DNA of 64,000 bases. Source: Nitrospira sp. (lineage in GTDB: Bacteria > Nitrospirota > Nitrospiria > Nitrospirales > Nitrospiraceae). The notes beneath the pieces were generated by a model. It worked only from the letters and a program-made list of their open reading frames with translations, had not been told where the DNA came from and did no database searches. Positions 23,691-32,906 of this stretch are shown one piece after another. The position numbers and the translations under genes are program-made. The stretch lies in assembly GCA_005116745.1 (NCBI GenBank), contig SWDS01000006.1, positions 268,935-332,934 of the forward strand, in the 5' to 3' direction. The stretch's first letter is position 1; the number at the start of each line of letters is the position of its first letter.

Positions 23691-25382
23691 ATGCGAATGA
23701 GTGACAAGCTTCCAGCATTATTCCAATCCACAGTCAATCCGGCTTTAGATGCGCTGACTCAGGCGCAGGTCATTGAGCGCCTCTGGGCGAAAGACCATCG
23801 AGTTTGGAAGCAGGACCCCAGGGAGATCGTCGACCGGTTGGGGTGGTTGACGTTGCAGGATCAGATGCCTCAACAGCTTGGACCACTACGAAATTGTGTG
23901 TCCACGGCTAAGGAGATGAAGGTCAAGGATGTGGTGCTCCTGGGGATGGGCGGCAGCAGTCTTGGACCTGAGGTGTTCCGCACCGTGTTTGGCGCTCAGA
24001 AAGGGTCTCCGCGCCTGTGGGTATTGGACTCAACTGTTCCTGGCTGGGTTCGGCAGGTCACGAAGGCCATTTCTCCATCGCGGACCCTCTTTCTCGTGGC
24101 GAGCAAATCCGGTGGAACGATTGAAGTCATGTCACTCTTCGCCCACTTTTGGAAGCTCGTGACGAAGGCCAAAGGGAATCATGGAGGAAAGCAGTTTGTC
24201 GCGATTACCGACCCGGGGACCGGCTTAGAAAAGATGGCGCGGGACTATGAATTTGGACAGATCTTCACCAACCCAGCCGACATCGGCGGGCGGTACTCGG
24301 TGCTCTCTCTCTTTGGTCTGGTACCCGCGGCGCTTCTGGGACTCGATGTCACGCGGCTTTTGGACCGCGCTGCCGGCATGGCGGAACGATGCCGGCAGCA
24401 AGAAGACGCCAAGGCGAATCCTGGTGCCTATCTCGGCGCAGTGATGGGGAGCCTTGCCAAAACCGGACGCGATAAGGTGACGGTCATTGCGTCACCGTCC
24501 CTCGCGACGTTCGGGCTCTGGGTCGAGCAGCTTCTTGCGGAAAGTACGGGCAAAGAGGGCACAGGACTCATCCCCATCGCACAGGAGCCGGTGTTAAAGC
24601 CGAGTGCCTATGGAACCGACCGGTGCTTCGTCTATCTCAAACTCAAAGGAGAAAAGAACGGGGCGCTCGATCGGGCTGTGCAAGCGCTTGCCAAGGCCGA
24701 GCACCCAGTCCTGCAGTTTGACTTGCGTGATCGCTATGATCTCGGGGCCGAGTTTTTTCGATGGGAGTTTGCGACGGCGATCGCCGGGCATGTGCTGGGG
24801 ATCCATCCCTTCGACCAACCAAATGTACAAGAGAGCAAAGACAACACCAATCGGGTTCTGGACACGTTCCAATCGACCGGGCGCTTGCCAGAGCAGGTGA
24901 GTAGCTCCCCTAAAGACGTCGCACAAGATCTCGCGAACCAGCTTCATCCCGGAACCTATCTTTCCGTCCTGGCCTACACTACGCCGTCACGTCCGTTCGA
25001 AACGGCGGTGCGTCGTCTCCGCCAAACCCTGATGACGAAACATCACGTTGCGACCACATTTGGATACGGGCCTCGGTATCTTCATTCAACCGGACAGCTT
25101 CACAAAGGCGGTCCCAAGACCGGGGTCTTTCTTGAACTCGTGGACCGAATGTCGCCGGACACGGCCATTCCTGGTAAACCATTCTCGTTTGGCACGTTGG
25201 CCCAGGCTCAGGCGGTCGGCGATCTGGCATCACTGCGTGCGCACGATCGTCATGCGATCCGCGTTCAATTAGGGCGTGACCAGGTTGCCATGGTGAACGC
25301 GATCACGGCGGCACTGGCACCAGCCTCATCAGGCCGACGGCGTGGAACAGTGAAGAAACGTCCCAAGCGCGTTTCCCGCTGA
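23691..25382 (+). CDS. pgi: glucose-6-phosphate isomerase
   Basis: The enzyme interconverts glucose 6-phosphate and fructose 6-phosphate. The 563-residue protein shows the sugar-phosphate isomerase domain with VVLLGMGGSSLGPEVF (about residues 80-95), FLVASKSGGTIEV (about 137-149), and the later segment HPFDQPNVQESKDNTNR near residue 375. The sequence resembles the isomerase half of the transaldolase/isomerase fusions seen in some bacteria, but no transaldolase domain is present. GGAGG lies nine bases before the first ATG. It leads a tightly packed operon with pgl, glk and rpiA. Confidence 0.93.
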   Translation: MRMSDKLPALFQSTVNPALDALTQAQVIERLWAKDHRVWKQDPREIVDRLGWLTLQDQMPQQLGPLRNCVSTAKEMKVKDVVLLGMGGSSLGPEVFRTVFGAQKGSPRLWVLDSTVPGWVRQVTKAISPSRTLFLVASKSGGTIEVMSLFAHFWKLVTKAKGNHGGKQFVAITDPGTGLEKMARDYEFGQIFTNPADIGGRYSVLSLFGLVPAALLGLDVTRLLDRAAGMAERCRQQEDAKANPGAYLGAVMGSLAKTGRDKVTVIASPSLATFGLWVEQLLAESTGKEGTGLIPIAQEPVLKPSAYGTDRCFVYLKLKGEKNGALDRAVQALAKAEHPVLQFDLRDRYDLGAEFFRWEFATAIAGHVLGIHPFDQPNVQESKDNTNRVLDTFQSTGRLPEQVSSSPKDVAQDLANQLHPGTYLSVLAYTTPSRPFETAVRRLRQTLMTKHHVATTFGYGPRYLHSTGQLHKGGPKTGVFLELVDRMSPDTAIPGKPFSFGTLAQAQAVGDLASLRAHDRHAIRVQLGRDQVAMVNAITAALAPASSGRRRGTVKKRPKRVSR

Positions 25383-25383
25383 T

Positions 25384-26160
25384 ATGGCTGCCACGCCAGA
25401 CATCCGCATTGCGCCAGGTACCCAGGAGTGGGGACAGGCGGCTGCTTCCTTGATCCTTGCAGTGAGCCAACAAGCGATTCAAGCCCACGGCCGGTGCCTC
25501 ATCGCCCTCTCTGGAGGGTCCACCCCGAAGACGCTCTATCACGTCCTGGCGACTCCCGAATGGGCCACGCGATTCGATTGGTCGCGTATGGTCTTTCTGT
25601 TTGGTGACGAACGCTGTACGCCACCGGACCATCCAGAAAGCAATTTTCGAATGGCGCAGACGGAGCTCTTTCAACCGCTGAACATTCGACCGGAACAGGT
25701 GTACCGCATGAAAGGCGAGAGCGACGATGCAACGGCTGCCGCTCGGGAGTACGAGGCAATAATTCGACGACTGACGAACAGCCCGGCTCCACGGGTTCCG
25801 GTTCTGGACCTCGTGCTTCTAGGGATCGGAGACGATGGGCACACCGCCTCGCTCTTTCCCGGAACCGCAGCCTTGCAGGAAGACTCGAGGATCGTCACAG
25901 TTGGTCACGCTCCCGCAGGCATCAGATCTCGCCTCACAGTGACCCTAGGTGTCTTGAATCATGCGGCTGTGGTACTGTTCCTCGTGACGGGATCCGGTAA
26001 AGCCCACATGGTCCGAAGGGTTCTCAACCAAGAATCTGAAGCAGATCGGTCTTTGCCAGCGGCGAGGATATTGCCCGCGTCGGGTCGACTCGTGTGGATG
26101 CTTGATCACTCAGCCGCACAACAGCTGAAGAAGACGTCATCACCTCAAGGAGAGACATGA
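25384..26160 (+). CDS. pgl: 6-phosphogluconolactonase
   Basis: The enzyme hydrolyses 6-phosphogluconolactone in the oxidative pentose phosphate pathway. The 258-residue product has the family landmarks LSGGSTPKTLYHVL (about residues 40-53), FGDERCTPPDHPESNFRMA (about 78-96), and LLGIGDDGHTASLFPG (about 143-158). The start codon lies one base after the pgi stop, and its stop overlaps the glk start (ATGA). Glucose-6-phosphate dehydrogenase, the preceding enzyme, is not in this window. Confidence 0.95.
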   Translation: MAATPDIRIAPGTQEWGQAAASLILAVSQQAIQAHGRCLIALSGGSTPKTLYHVLATPEWATRFDWSRMVFLFGDERCTPPDHPESNFRMAQTELFQPLNIRPEQVYRMKGESDDATAAAREYEAIIRRLTNSPAPRVPVLDLVLLGIGDDGHTASLFPGTAALQEDSRIVTVGHAPAGIRSRLTVTLGVLNHAAVVLFLVTGSGKAHMVRRVLNQESEADRSLPAARILPASGRLVWMLDHSAAQQLKKTSSPQGET

Positions 26161-27227
26161 TTCTCGCGGGGGACATCGGAGGAACGAAAACCAACCTAGC
26201 GCTCTATGACTGGACCACCGAGCGAGTGGAACCACTACGCGTGGAAAGCTTTCACAGCGGCGATTACACCTCCCTCGAAGACATTCTCGTAGAATTTCTC
26301 ACACCGCCAGAACCGCCAATTCCATTGGATTTAGTGGGGTCTGAGGGAGGGGAGAAGATCCAAAAGGCCAGTAAGCCGGCGTCCGAACCAGTGAAGCTCA
26401 CAGCCGCCTGTTTTGGAATCGCAGGACCGGTGATCGACAATCGTTGTCAAACGACGAACCTTCCCTGGGTGGTAGATGGTCCAACCATCGCGAAACAGTT
26501 CAGCATCCCTCGTGTGCAGTTGCTCAACGACTTAGAAGCCACCGCGTACGGACTTGTGTGGCTGCGAGCGGATGAGCTGGAAGTGCTGAACACGGGCAAT
26601 CCTCCGAAAAAACGACAAGCTCTTGCGCTGATCGCCGCCGGGACGGGATTGGGTGAAGGAATCTTATTTTGGGATGGGAAATCGTATCGCCCGATGCCAT
26701 CGGAAGGGGGGCATACGGACTTTGCGCCAAGCAACGATCTGGAGATCGAATTGCTTCGTTATCTCCGGGGCCAATACCTCCATGTGAGCTATGAACGGAT
26801 TCTGTCCGGTCCGGGCCTCCACGCAGTCTATGAGTTTTTGCATGACACCAAGAAGAATGAACCGACGTGGTTAGCGGAAAAAATAAAAGCTGGCAATCCA
26901 GCCGCTGAAATTGCGCAAGCTGGATTGCAGGGACAAGCCGAGATCGCCAAACAAGCGTTGGACCTCTTTGCGTCGATCTATGGCGCGGAAGCCGGGAATC
27001 TGGCGTTGAAGGCGCTCTCGCTGGACGGCGTCTATGTGGGTGGTGGAATTGCGCCGAAGCTCATCAAGAAACTGCAAGACGGCACCTTCATGAAAGCTTT
27101 TACCAACAAGGGGCGGTATAAGCGTCTCATGAGTCAGATGCCTGTGAAAGTCATTATGAATCAGCAGACGGCTCTGCTCGGCGCCGCGTCCGTCGCGGCG
27201 GCTCTCTCGCTCGCACCTACGCCATGA
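26157..27227 (+). CDS. glk: glucokinase
   Basis: The enzyme phosphorylates glucose with ATP. The 356-residue product begins with ILAGDIGGTKTNLALYD, the phosphate-1 motif of the ROK/hexokinase fold. The segment LNDLEATAYGLVWL carries the catalytic Asp, and LIAAGTGLGEGILFWDG, SEGGHTDFAP and GGGIAPKL are the remaining glucokinase signatures. The length is normal. It overlaps pgl by four bases and rpiA by four bases, so translation is coupled across the operon. Confidence 0.94.
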   Translation: MILAGDIGGTKTNLALYDWTTERVEPLRVESFHSGDYTSLEDILVEFLTPPEPPIPLDLVGSEGGEKIQKASKPASEPVKLTAACFGIAGPVIDNRCQTTNLPWVVDGPTIAKQFSIPRVQLLNDLEATAYGLVWLRADELEVLNTGNPPKKRQALALIAAGTGLGEGILFWDGKSYRPMPSEGGHTDFAPSNDLEIELLRYLRGQYLHVSYERILSGPGLHAVYEFLHDTKKNEPTWLAEKIKAGNPAAEIAQAGLQGQAEIAKQALDLFASIYGAEAGNLALKALSLDGVYVGGGIAPKLIKKLQDGTFMKAFTNKGRYKRLMSQMPVKVIMNQQTALLGAASVAAALSLAPTP

Positions 27228-27922
27228 CGTTGGTTGATCTCGATCATCTCAAGAAAGCAGCAGCCCTAAAAGCTAGTGAATTCGTCCGCAGCGGCATGGT
27301 CGTCGGCCTGGGGACAGGGTCCACGGCAAAACATCTTCTGGTGGCGCTTGGCGAACAGGTCAAGGCGGGCATGAAGCTGCGAGGCGTGCCGACGTCACAA
27401 GAGACTGCCCTGTTCGCCAAGCAGGCAGGTATTCCACTGATCGACACCGAGAATCGGTGGGAGATCGATGTCGCCATCGATGGAGCGGACCAAGTCGATC
27501 CCCATTTCAATCTGATCAAAGGCGGTGGGGGCGCGTTGTTGAAAGAAAAGATCGTGGCTGCGTCTGCAAAACAGTTCATCGTGATGGTTGACCACACGAA
27601 ACAGGTGCCGGTGCTCGGAGGGTCCTTCCCGCTCCCTATCGAAGTGATCCCCTTTGGGTGGGGCAGTACCGCCCGGGAAATTGAAGCGCTGACCAAAAGC
27701 CGCGTAGTACTCAGAGAACGCAACGGGGCTCCGTTTAGGACCGAGGCCGGGAATCTGATCGTTGACGTGCATATCGATCGCATCAGTCAGCCGGGTGAAC
27801 TAGAAACCGCCCTCAACCTCATCCCCGGTGTCGTGGAGACGGGGCTCTTTGTCGGTCGAACGAATGTGTTGATTGTCGGTGCGCCCCAAGGTGTCCACAC
27901 CCTCCATGCTCCCAAGGTATGA
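27224..27922 (+). CDS. rpiA: ribose-5-phosphate isomerase A
   Basis: The enzyme interconverts ribose 5-phosphate and ribulose 5-phosphate. The 232-residue product has the RpiA blocks VGLGTGSTAKHLL (about residues 27-39), DVAIDGADQVDPHFNLIKGG (about 83-102) and LLKEKIVAASAKQFIVMVD. The catalytic Glu/Lys environment in GGGGALLKEKI is intact. It overlaps glk by four bases. The presumed start of the aminopeptidase gene lies inside its last codons. Confidence 0.96.
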   Translation: MTLVDLDHLKKAAALKASEFVRSGMVVGLGTGSTAKHLLVALGEQVKAGMKLRGVPTSQETALFAKQAGIPLIDTENRWEIDVAIDGADQVDPHFNLIKGGGGALLKEKIVAASAKQFIVMVDHTKQVPVLGGSFPLPIEVIPFGWGSTAREIEALTKSRVVLRERNGAPFRTEAGNLIVDVHIDRISQPGELETALNLIPGVVETGLFVGRTNVLIVGAPQGVHTLHAPKV

Positions 27923-30653
27923 GCACTTGCTCAGCAGGCGAGAGATCCTACAGGCACTTGGGCGACAGGCTCGCTTCCTTCTGGCCGCTCCAATAGCGTA
28001 TACACTCGTACCATCCGAATCCGCAGACGCTTCAACAACAACCAGAGCACAAGGTGAAGACATGAGTGTTGATGATATTTCAGGCAGCAACGATCCGTAT
28101 CGGCTCCCACGGCACGTGATTCCGACCCGGTATGACCTGAGGCTTGAGCCGGATCTTACGACCGGACGCTTCACGGGCCAAGCGACGATTCTCATCATGG
28201 TCAAAAGGACGACACAGACCATTCTCTTGAATGCTGTGGATCTTGTGCTTCGGTCCGTCATGGTTGAGGGATTACACCGAGCCCCACTCAACGCGACAAT
28301 CGAATTGGAACAACAGACCCAACGGGCTAGATTGTCATTTCAGGAGACCATCGATCCAGGCGAATGGACGCTCACCATTTCGTTTGAAGGCACACTGAAC
28401 GACCAGCTCCGCGGCTTCTATCGGAGTACCTACAAGGACGCGTCGGGGATCACGCAGACCCTTGCGGCTACGCAATTCGAAGCCACCGATGCGCGGCGCG
28501 CCTTTCCCTGCTGGGATGAGCCGGATTTCAAAGCCATCTTCGCGACGACATTGGTCATCGATCCACACCTCACTGCCGTTTCGAACACGGCGGTGGTGTC
28601 TGAATTAATTGAGCACAACAAGAAGGTCGTACGGTTTGCCGACAGCATCATCATGTCGACCTATCTGGTGGCCTTCATTGTGGGGCAGATCGAAGCAACG
28701 AAGCCAGTCTACGTAGGCAAGACACCGCTTCAACTCTGGACGATTCCTGGAAAACAGCCGCTCACGCCCTTCGGGCAGGATATTGCCGCTGCGTCGTTGA
28801 AGTTTTTTGAAGACTACTACGGGATCCCATACCCAGGAGATAAGCTGGATCTTCTTGCGATCCCAGATTTTGCCTCAGGCGCAATGGAAAATTTTGGGGC
28901 GATCACGTTCCGTGAGACGGCACTGCTTGTCGATCAACGGACGGGAACGCACGCTGAGCTCGAACGAATTGCCGATGTCGTGGCCCATGAAAATGCTCAC
29001 ATGTGGTTCGGCGACTTAGTGACGATGTCCTGGTGGAATGGGTTGTGGCTGAACGAGGCCTTCGCGACCTTCATGGAGATGCTCGCCGTCGACGCCTGGA
29101 AACCGGAATGGAAACGGTGGGAAACATTCAGTGTTGCCCGCGCAGCTGCGTTCTCGGTCGATGGGCTCATGAGCACTAGGCCGATTGAATTCCCGGTCCA
29201 CGCCCCTAAAGACGCGGATGCGATGTTCGATATCCTGACCTATGAAAAAGGCGCATCGGTTCTCCGCATGTTGGAACAGCATATTGGTCCCGTCCTGTTC
29301 CGTGACGGAGTCCGGCAGTATCTTCGCGCCCATGCCTACGGCAATGCCGATACCAAGGATTTGTGGGCTGCCCTTGGCACGGTCGCCCGCCAGCCGGTTC
29401 CCGAGCTGATGGACGGCTGGATCTTTCAACCAGGTTTCCCCTTGGTAACGGCGGAAGTATGCGGTCAAGAATTACAACTCTCGCAGCAGCGCTTCACCTA
29501 TCTCATGCAACAGTCGGTGTCGGAACAGCTCTGGCAAATCCCGGTGCAGATTCGCCTAGTCATCGGCGAGCGCACAGAACATCGGCGACTATTGCTCACG
29601 GAGCGTGAGACGACGATCGGAGTCCCAGCGGGGGTGACCTCCATCTTTGTCAACGAGGGTGGCCATGGATTTTATCGGGTTCGCCATCGGGCTCCGCTTT
29701 TGGAGCAGCTTCTCGATCAGGGCCTCAATCGTCTGGCTGCGATGGAACGATTCAACCTCATCAGCGACGCATGGGCCACCACCGTGGCGGGGCTGATGCC
29801 GCTTCCCGAGTATCTCCAACTCACCGCGCGTTTCAAGGGTGAGCGAGATAGGAATGTCTGGACCGTCGTCCTCGACTCCTTCTCCTTCTTGAACAGGGTC
29901 ATTAGATCAAAAGAGAGGGCTGCCCTGGAAGCGCTTGTTCGTGACCGAGTGATGCCGGCGGTGAAAGACCTTGGCTGGGATCCGAAGCCGGGAGAATCAG
30001 ATCTTATCAAACAGCTGCGAGGGGATCTCATCGGCGCACTTGGCAAGCTTGGCAACGACTCGGAAACACAGCAGGAAGCGGCAGAACGGTATCAGCAATA
30101 CCGAAAAGACCCGTCGACCACCGACGCGAATATTGTGCCAGCCCTCGTCGGGATCCTAGCCCATACGGGAGACGAGGCGCGCTATGAGGAATTCTCAGAA
30201 CGCTATCGCACCGCTTCCACCCCACAAGAGGAGCGACGGTATCTCTTTTCGTTGGCGGCCTTTCGGCCCAAGGAACTACTCACGCGGACGCTGGCCCGGA
30301 CGATCAACGGCGAAATCCGTACGCAAGATGCTCCGTTTATCGTCGGGGCGCTGATGATGAATGTGGATGGGCGAGAACAGGCCTGGGAGTTTGTGAAGGC
30401 GAACTGGGATCAAATGGATCGGCTGTTCCCCAAACAAGGCCTCAGGCGCATGTGCGGGGGTATCCTTGGCCTGGCAACACCGGAGATCGAACAAGACGTG
30501 CGTGCATTCTTTATTTCGCGCAAGATCGATCTAGGAGGGAAGACACTGGAGCAGTATTTGGAACAACTCCGTATTGCGGTCTCGTTCCGAGAACGGGAAG
30601 GGGCTACACTGCGGGCGTATCTTCAACGTCAACAATCAGGAGTTTCATCATGA
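27906..30653 (+). CDS. M1 family metallo-aminopeptidase
   Basis: The enzyme removes N-terminal residues from peptides with one zinc ion. The product from ATG 27906 has 915 residues. The GAMEN exopeptidase motif (GAMENFGAITF) and the zinc motif HENAH-x18-E (VAHENAHMWFGDLV followed by LNEAFATFME) are complete, and an ERAP1-like C-terminal helical domain fills the second half. The start is unclear. ATG 27906 gives a Tat-like start (SRREILQ, then a modestly hydrophobic stretch); the ATG at 28062, with AAGGTG five bases before it, gives a cytosolic enzyme that starts just before the conserved domain (YRLPRHVIPTRYDLRLEP). A VOC gene is coupled at the 3' end. Confidence 0.9.
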   Translation: MLPRYEHLLSRREILQALGRQARFLLAAPIAYTLVPSESADASTTTRAQGEDMSVDDISGSNDPYRLPRHVIPTRYDLRLEPDLTTGRFTGQATILIMVKRTTQTILLNAVDLVLRSVMVEGLHRAPLNATIELEQQTQRARLSFQETIDPGEWTLTISFEGTLNDQLRGFYRSTYKDASGITQTLAATQFEATDARRAFPCWDEPDFKAIFATTLVIDPHLTAVSNTAVVSELIEHNKKVVRFADSIIMSTYLVAFIVGQIEATKPVYVGKTPLQLWTIPGKQPLTPFGQDIAAASLKFFEDYYGIPYPGDKLDLLAIPDFASGAMENFGAITFRETALLVDQRTGTHAELERIADVVAHENAHMWFGDLVTMSWWNGLWLNEAFATFMEMLAVDAWKPEWKRWETFSVARAAAFSVDGLMSTRPIEFPVHAPKDADAMFDILTYEKGASVLRMLEQHIGPVLFRDGVRQYLRAHAYGNADTKDLWAALGTVARQPVPELMDGWIFQPGFPLVTAEVCGQELQLSQQRFTYLMQQSVSEQLWQIPVQIRLVIGERTEHRRLLLTERETTIGVPAGVTSIFVNEGGHGFYRVRHRAPLLEQLLDQGLNRLAAMERFNLISDAWATTVAGLMPLPEYLQLTARFKGERDRNVWTVVLDSFSFLNRVIRSKERAALEALVRDRVMPAVKDLGWDPKPGESDLIKQLRGDLIGALGKLGNDSETQQEAAERYQQYRKDPSTTDANIVPALVGILAHTGDEARYEEFSERYRTASTPQEERRYLFSLAAFRPKELLTRTLARTINGEIRTQDAPFIVGALMMNVDGREQAWEFVKANWDQMDRLFPKQGLRRMCGGILGLATPEIEQDVRAFFISRKIDLGGKTLEQYLEQLRIAVSFREREGATLRAYLQRQQSGVSS

Positions 30654-31018
30654 TCAAGCATATCGCGTTTACTATGTATCCCGTAACCGATATGGCGCGA
30701 GCGCGGCAGTTTTATGAAGAGACGCTCGGTCTCCGGTTGACTCGCCGGGAGGCCCACGAGTTCGAGTGGATCGAATATGATCTTGATGGTGGAACCTTCG
30801 CCCTCACGAATGTGAAACAAGGAGGCGCACCTAGCGCCGAGGCAGGTGGAAGTATCGCCTTTGAAGTTCAGAACGTCGATCAAATGGTTGAGCAATTGCG
30901 CGGCAAGGGTGTGCGCATCAAACTTGAACCGTTCTCGACACCGGTTTGCCGCCTCGCAGTCATCCTAGACTCGGAAGGCAACGCCGTCACGCTGCATCAG
31001 GCAACACAAGTCTGGTAG
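30650..31018 (+). CDS. VOC (glyoxalase/bleomycin resistance) family protein
   Basis: The 122-residue protein has the vicinal-oxygen-chelate pattern: IKHIAFTMYPVTDMARARQF followed by YEETLGLRL at the start, and LAVILDSEGNAVTLHQ at the end. VOC proteins bind a metal and act on small substrates such as methylglyoxal adducts, antibiotics or aromatic diols; the substrate here is unknown. Start ATG overlaps the aminopeptidase stop (ATGA), and CAGGAG lies ahead of it, so it is the last gene of the run. Confidence 0.88.
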   Translation: MIKHIAFTMYPVTDMARARQFYEETLGLRLTRREAHEFEWIEYDLDGGTFALTNVKQGGAPSAEAGGSIAFEVQNVDQMVEQLRGKGVRIKLEPFSTPVCRLAVILDSEGNAVTLHQATQVW

Positions 31019-31192
31019 GACTTGCATACGATATGTACTCTTCGCAAGATCGATCTGGGTGGGAAAACCTTGTCAGTATTGGGAGCAACTCTATCTTGTT
31101 GTGGCATTCTGTGAGCCAGAAAGTCTTACGATACAAATCGTTATTGTGAGATCGCTAGAAGGATAGGGCAGATCTTCTGCTAAGAGGACACC

Positions 31193-31969
31193 GTGAGCTT
31201 GGACGAGAACGGCGCAAGGTCAGAGCGGCAACCCAATGCGAATGCTGTGGAAACCTCTTCAGACCTCCCAGGATCCTTGATCTCTATTCATAATGGCAAT
31301 CGGTTAGACATTTGGCTGAAACGACTAAGTCATTTATCGCAGGTCGGGCTTTTCCTTTTCACAGCATGGGCACTATATTTTACAGTGATACCGCTTTACC
31401 AAAAAGCGCTTCTTGATGAAGCAATTGCAAGGAAGGAAATTGAGCTTAAAGAGGCAAATATTGAACTGGAAAAAGCATATGGGCGAATTAAGTTTTCGGT
31501 TCTGAAGGACTTTGTGTTTATGGCAGGTGCTAGGTGCAGCGCTTTGAAGTATAGGGAGCCTGAACGTGGGAAGCCACTTCCTCCTTTTGCGGAACTCTTC
31601 GAGTTGGATGTTCCTGCTTGTTTAACTAAAGCTGCAGAAGAATACACTCCACTTAAGGTACTGAAACCAGAGGATCGAAAGCTCCTCGACCAAAGTCTTC
31701 TTACCTTGAGCCGGGAATTATTGAACATTCGGCAGCGAGCAAAAGCAGAATATGACGATGTGCCTAAACGTGCTACGGCCAACCCTAACGCACTCACACC
31801 GCCGGGAGAAGATAGAGGGGAGCTACTGAAATTAATTGCCAAGCTTGTGTCACCAGAGGTGTATAAACGGTATGCTCTTGAGGCCATCATTGAAGAGGAG
31901 CAATCTCGTATTGGGAACACCTATGGTGATACAATTCGACAGCGAGTACTCACATTAATACCAAAATAG
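31193..31969 (+). CDS. hypothetical membrane protein with coiled-coil
   Basis: I do not recognise this 258-residue protein. It has a polar N-terminus of about 40 residues, one membrane segment (VGLFLFTAWALYFTVIPLY, about 49-67), a coiled-coil-like stretch (DEAIARKEIELKEANIELEK) and a mixed C-terminal domain. GTG is the start codon, preceded by AGAGG. The base composition is more AT-rich than its neighbours, and an IS110 relic lies just downstream, so horizontal gain is possible. Confidence 0.7.
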   Translation: MSLDENGARSERQPNANAVETSSDLPGSLISIHNGNRLDIWLKRLSHLSQVGLFLFTAWALYFTVIPLYQKALLDEAIARKEIELKEANIELEKAYGRIKFSVLKDFVFMAGARCSALKYREPERGKPLPPFAELFELDVPACLTKAAEEYTPLKVLKPEDRKLLDQSLLTLSRELLNIRQRAKAEYDDVPKRATANPNALTPPGEDRGELLKLIAKLVSPEVYKRYALEAIIEEEQSRIGNTYGDTIRQRVLTLIPK

Positions 31970-32014
31970 TTGAGGCCCTATCTCGTGGAAAAGGGTCAGC
32001 AACTGTCTTGAAAA

Positions 32015-32180
32015 TCAAGCGGGCTGACTGACGGCCACCTGCCACGAGGTTCCGCTTTTCTCCATTGCATTGAGAATGGCGAGTAGCTTTCGCATTCATG
32101 CCGTTAACGCCAACTTCTTCGCTTTTCCGGCCTGACACAAGCGCCGATAGAAGATGCGGATCAGTGGGTTCCTCTGTTCA
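32015..32180 (-). pseudogene. C-terminal remnant of an IS110-family transposase
   Basis: Read on the minus strand the sequence gives NPLIRIFYRRLCQAGKAKKL, then ALTA, a stop, and MRKLLAILNAMEKSGTSWQV. This matches the C-terminal end of IS110-type transposases (NPxIRxFYxRLxxxGKxxKVALTACMRKLLxILNAM). The stop replaces the conserved Cys. Only about 55 codons remain. Confidence 0.72.
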
Positions 32181-32364
32181 GTGCACGGCAATCCTGAGTT
32201 GTTCAGTGGATGGAGACTGATCTTCTGCGTCCCGCTCGATATTAGCGAGAAGCCTATCCAAAAACCTGGGCGATTAATTTCGAGAGAGGTCCTAGTCATT
32301 TCCCCAGGTTGTCTAGGGCTTTGCATCTCGTTACAATCACATAAAACTTTTGTTGGGAAGTCAA

Positions 32365-32895
32365 ATGTCGAATCTCCACTGTCCAACTTGCGGGGCGAGC
32401 AAAATCCGCCTCGCGGCAAGAAAATCTCTTTCTGATGTTCTGCTGAGCGGTCTGACGATCTATCCGTTTCGGTGCCAGCTCTGCGCCGATCGCTTTCGAA
32501 CATTCCTTGGCCGCCGCACGCCCAATCCCCGTCGCAGCTTCGATCGCGTCGAGGTGTCCTTCCCGGTCTGGTTCAAATCTCGACGATCCTCACCCTCTTC
32601 CCGACTAGGGCATGAGGGCGTGATTGATAATCTGTCGATTCGTGGATGCCGAATTCGTTCCGCCGCTCCCATGAGGATTGGCTCGCGATTGGAACTGGAA
32701 TTCCAGTATTCAGACAATTCTTTCCCGGTGATGATTGAGGAAGCGGTTGTGCGCTCCATAGCCGATGGCGCGATTGGCCTGCGCTTCACCAAACTTCATC
32801 GCAGTGAGGAACGGCGCATTCGTCAGCTCATCGATGTGTGGCTGCCCGAACTCTTGCCCACGAGTGAACTAAGTACAAGCAGTCCCCGCACCTAA
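32365..32895 (+). CDS. PilZ domain protein with N-terminal zinc ribbon
   Basis: The 176-residue protein starts with a zinc-ribbon-like pair of knuckles (CPTCGASK ... FRCQLCADRF, about residues 5-37). A PilZ domain follows, with the c-di-GMP-binding R-x3-R in RRSFDRVEV and the second motif D-x-S-x-x-G in DNLSIRGCRI. PilZ proteins bind cyclic di-GMP and pass the signal to partners. ATG 32365 is chosen over a TTG upstream because GGGAAG precedes it. The genes around it do not suggest a target. Confidence 0.85.
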   Translation: MSNLHCPTCGASKIRLAARKSLSDVLLSGLTIYPFRCQLCADRFRTFLGRRTPNPRRSFDRVEVSFPVWFKSRRSSPSSRLGHEGVIDNLSIRGCRIRSAAPMRIGSRLELEFQYSDNSFPVMIEEAVVRSIADGAIGLRFTKLHRSEERRIRQLIDVWLPELLPTSELSTSSPRT

Positions 32896-32906
32896 GCCAG
32901 GCACTG

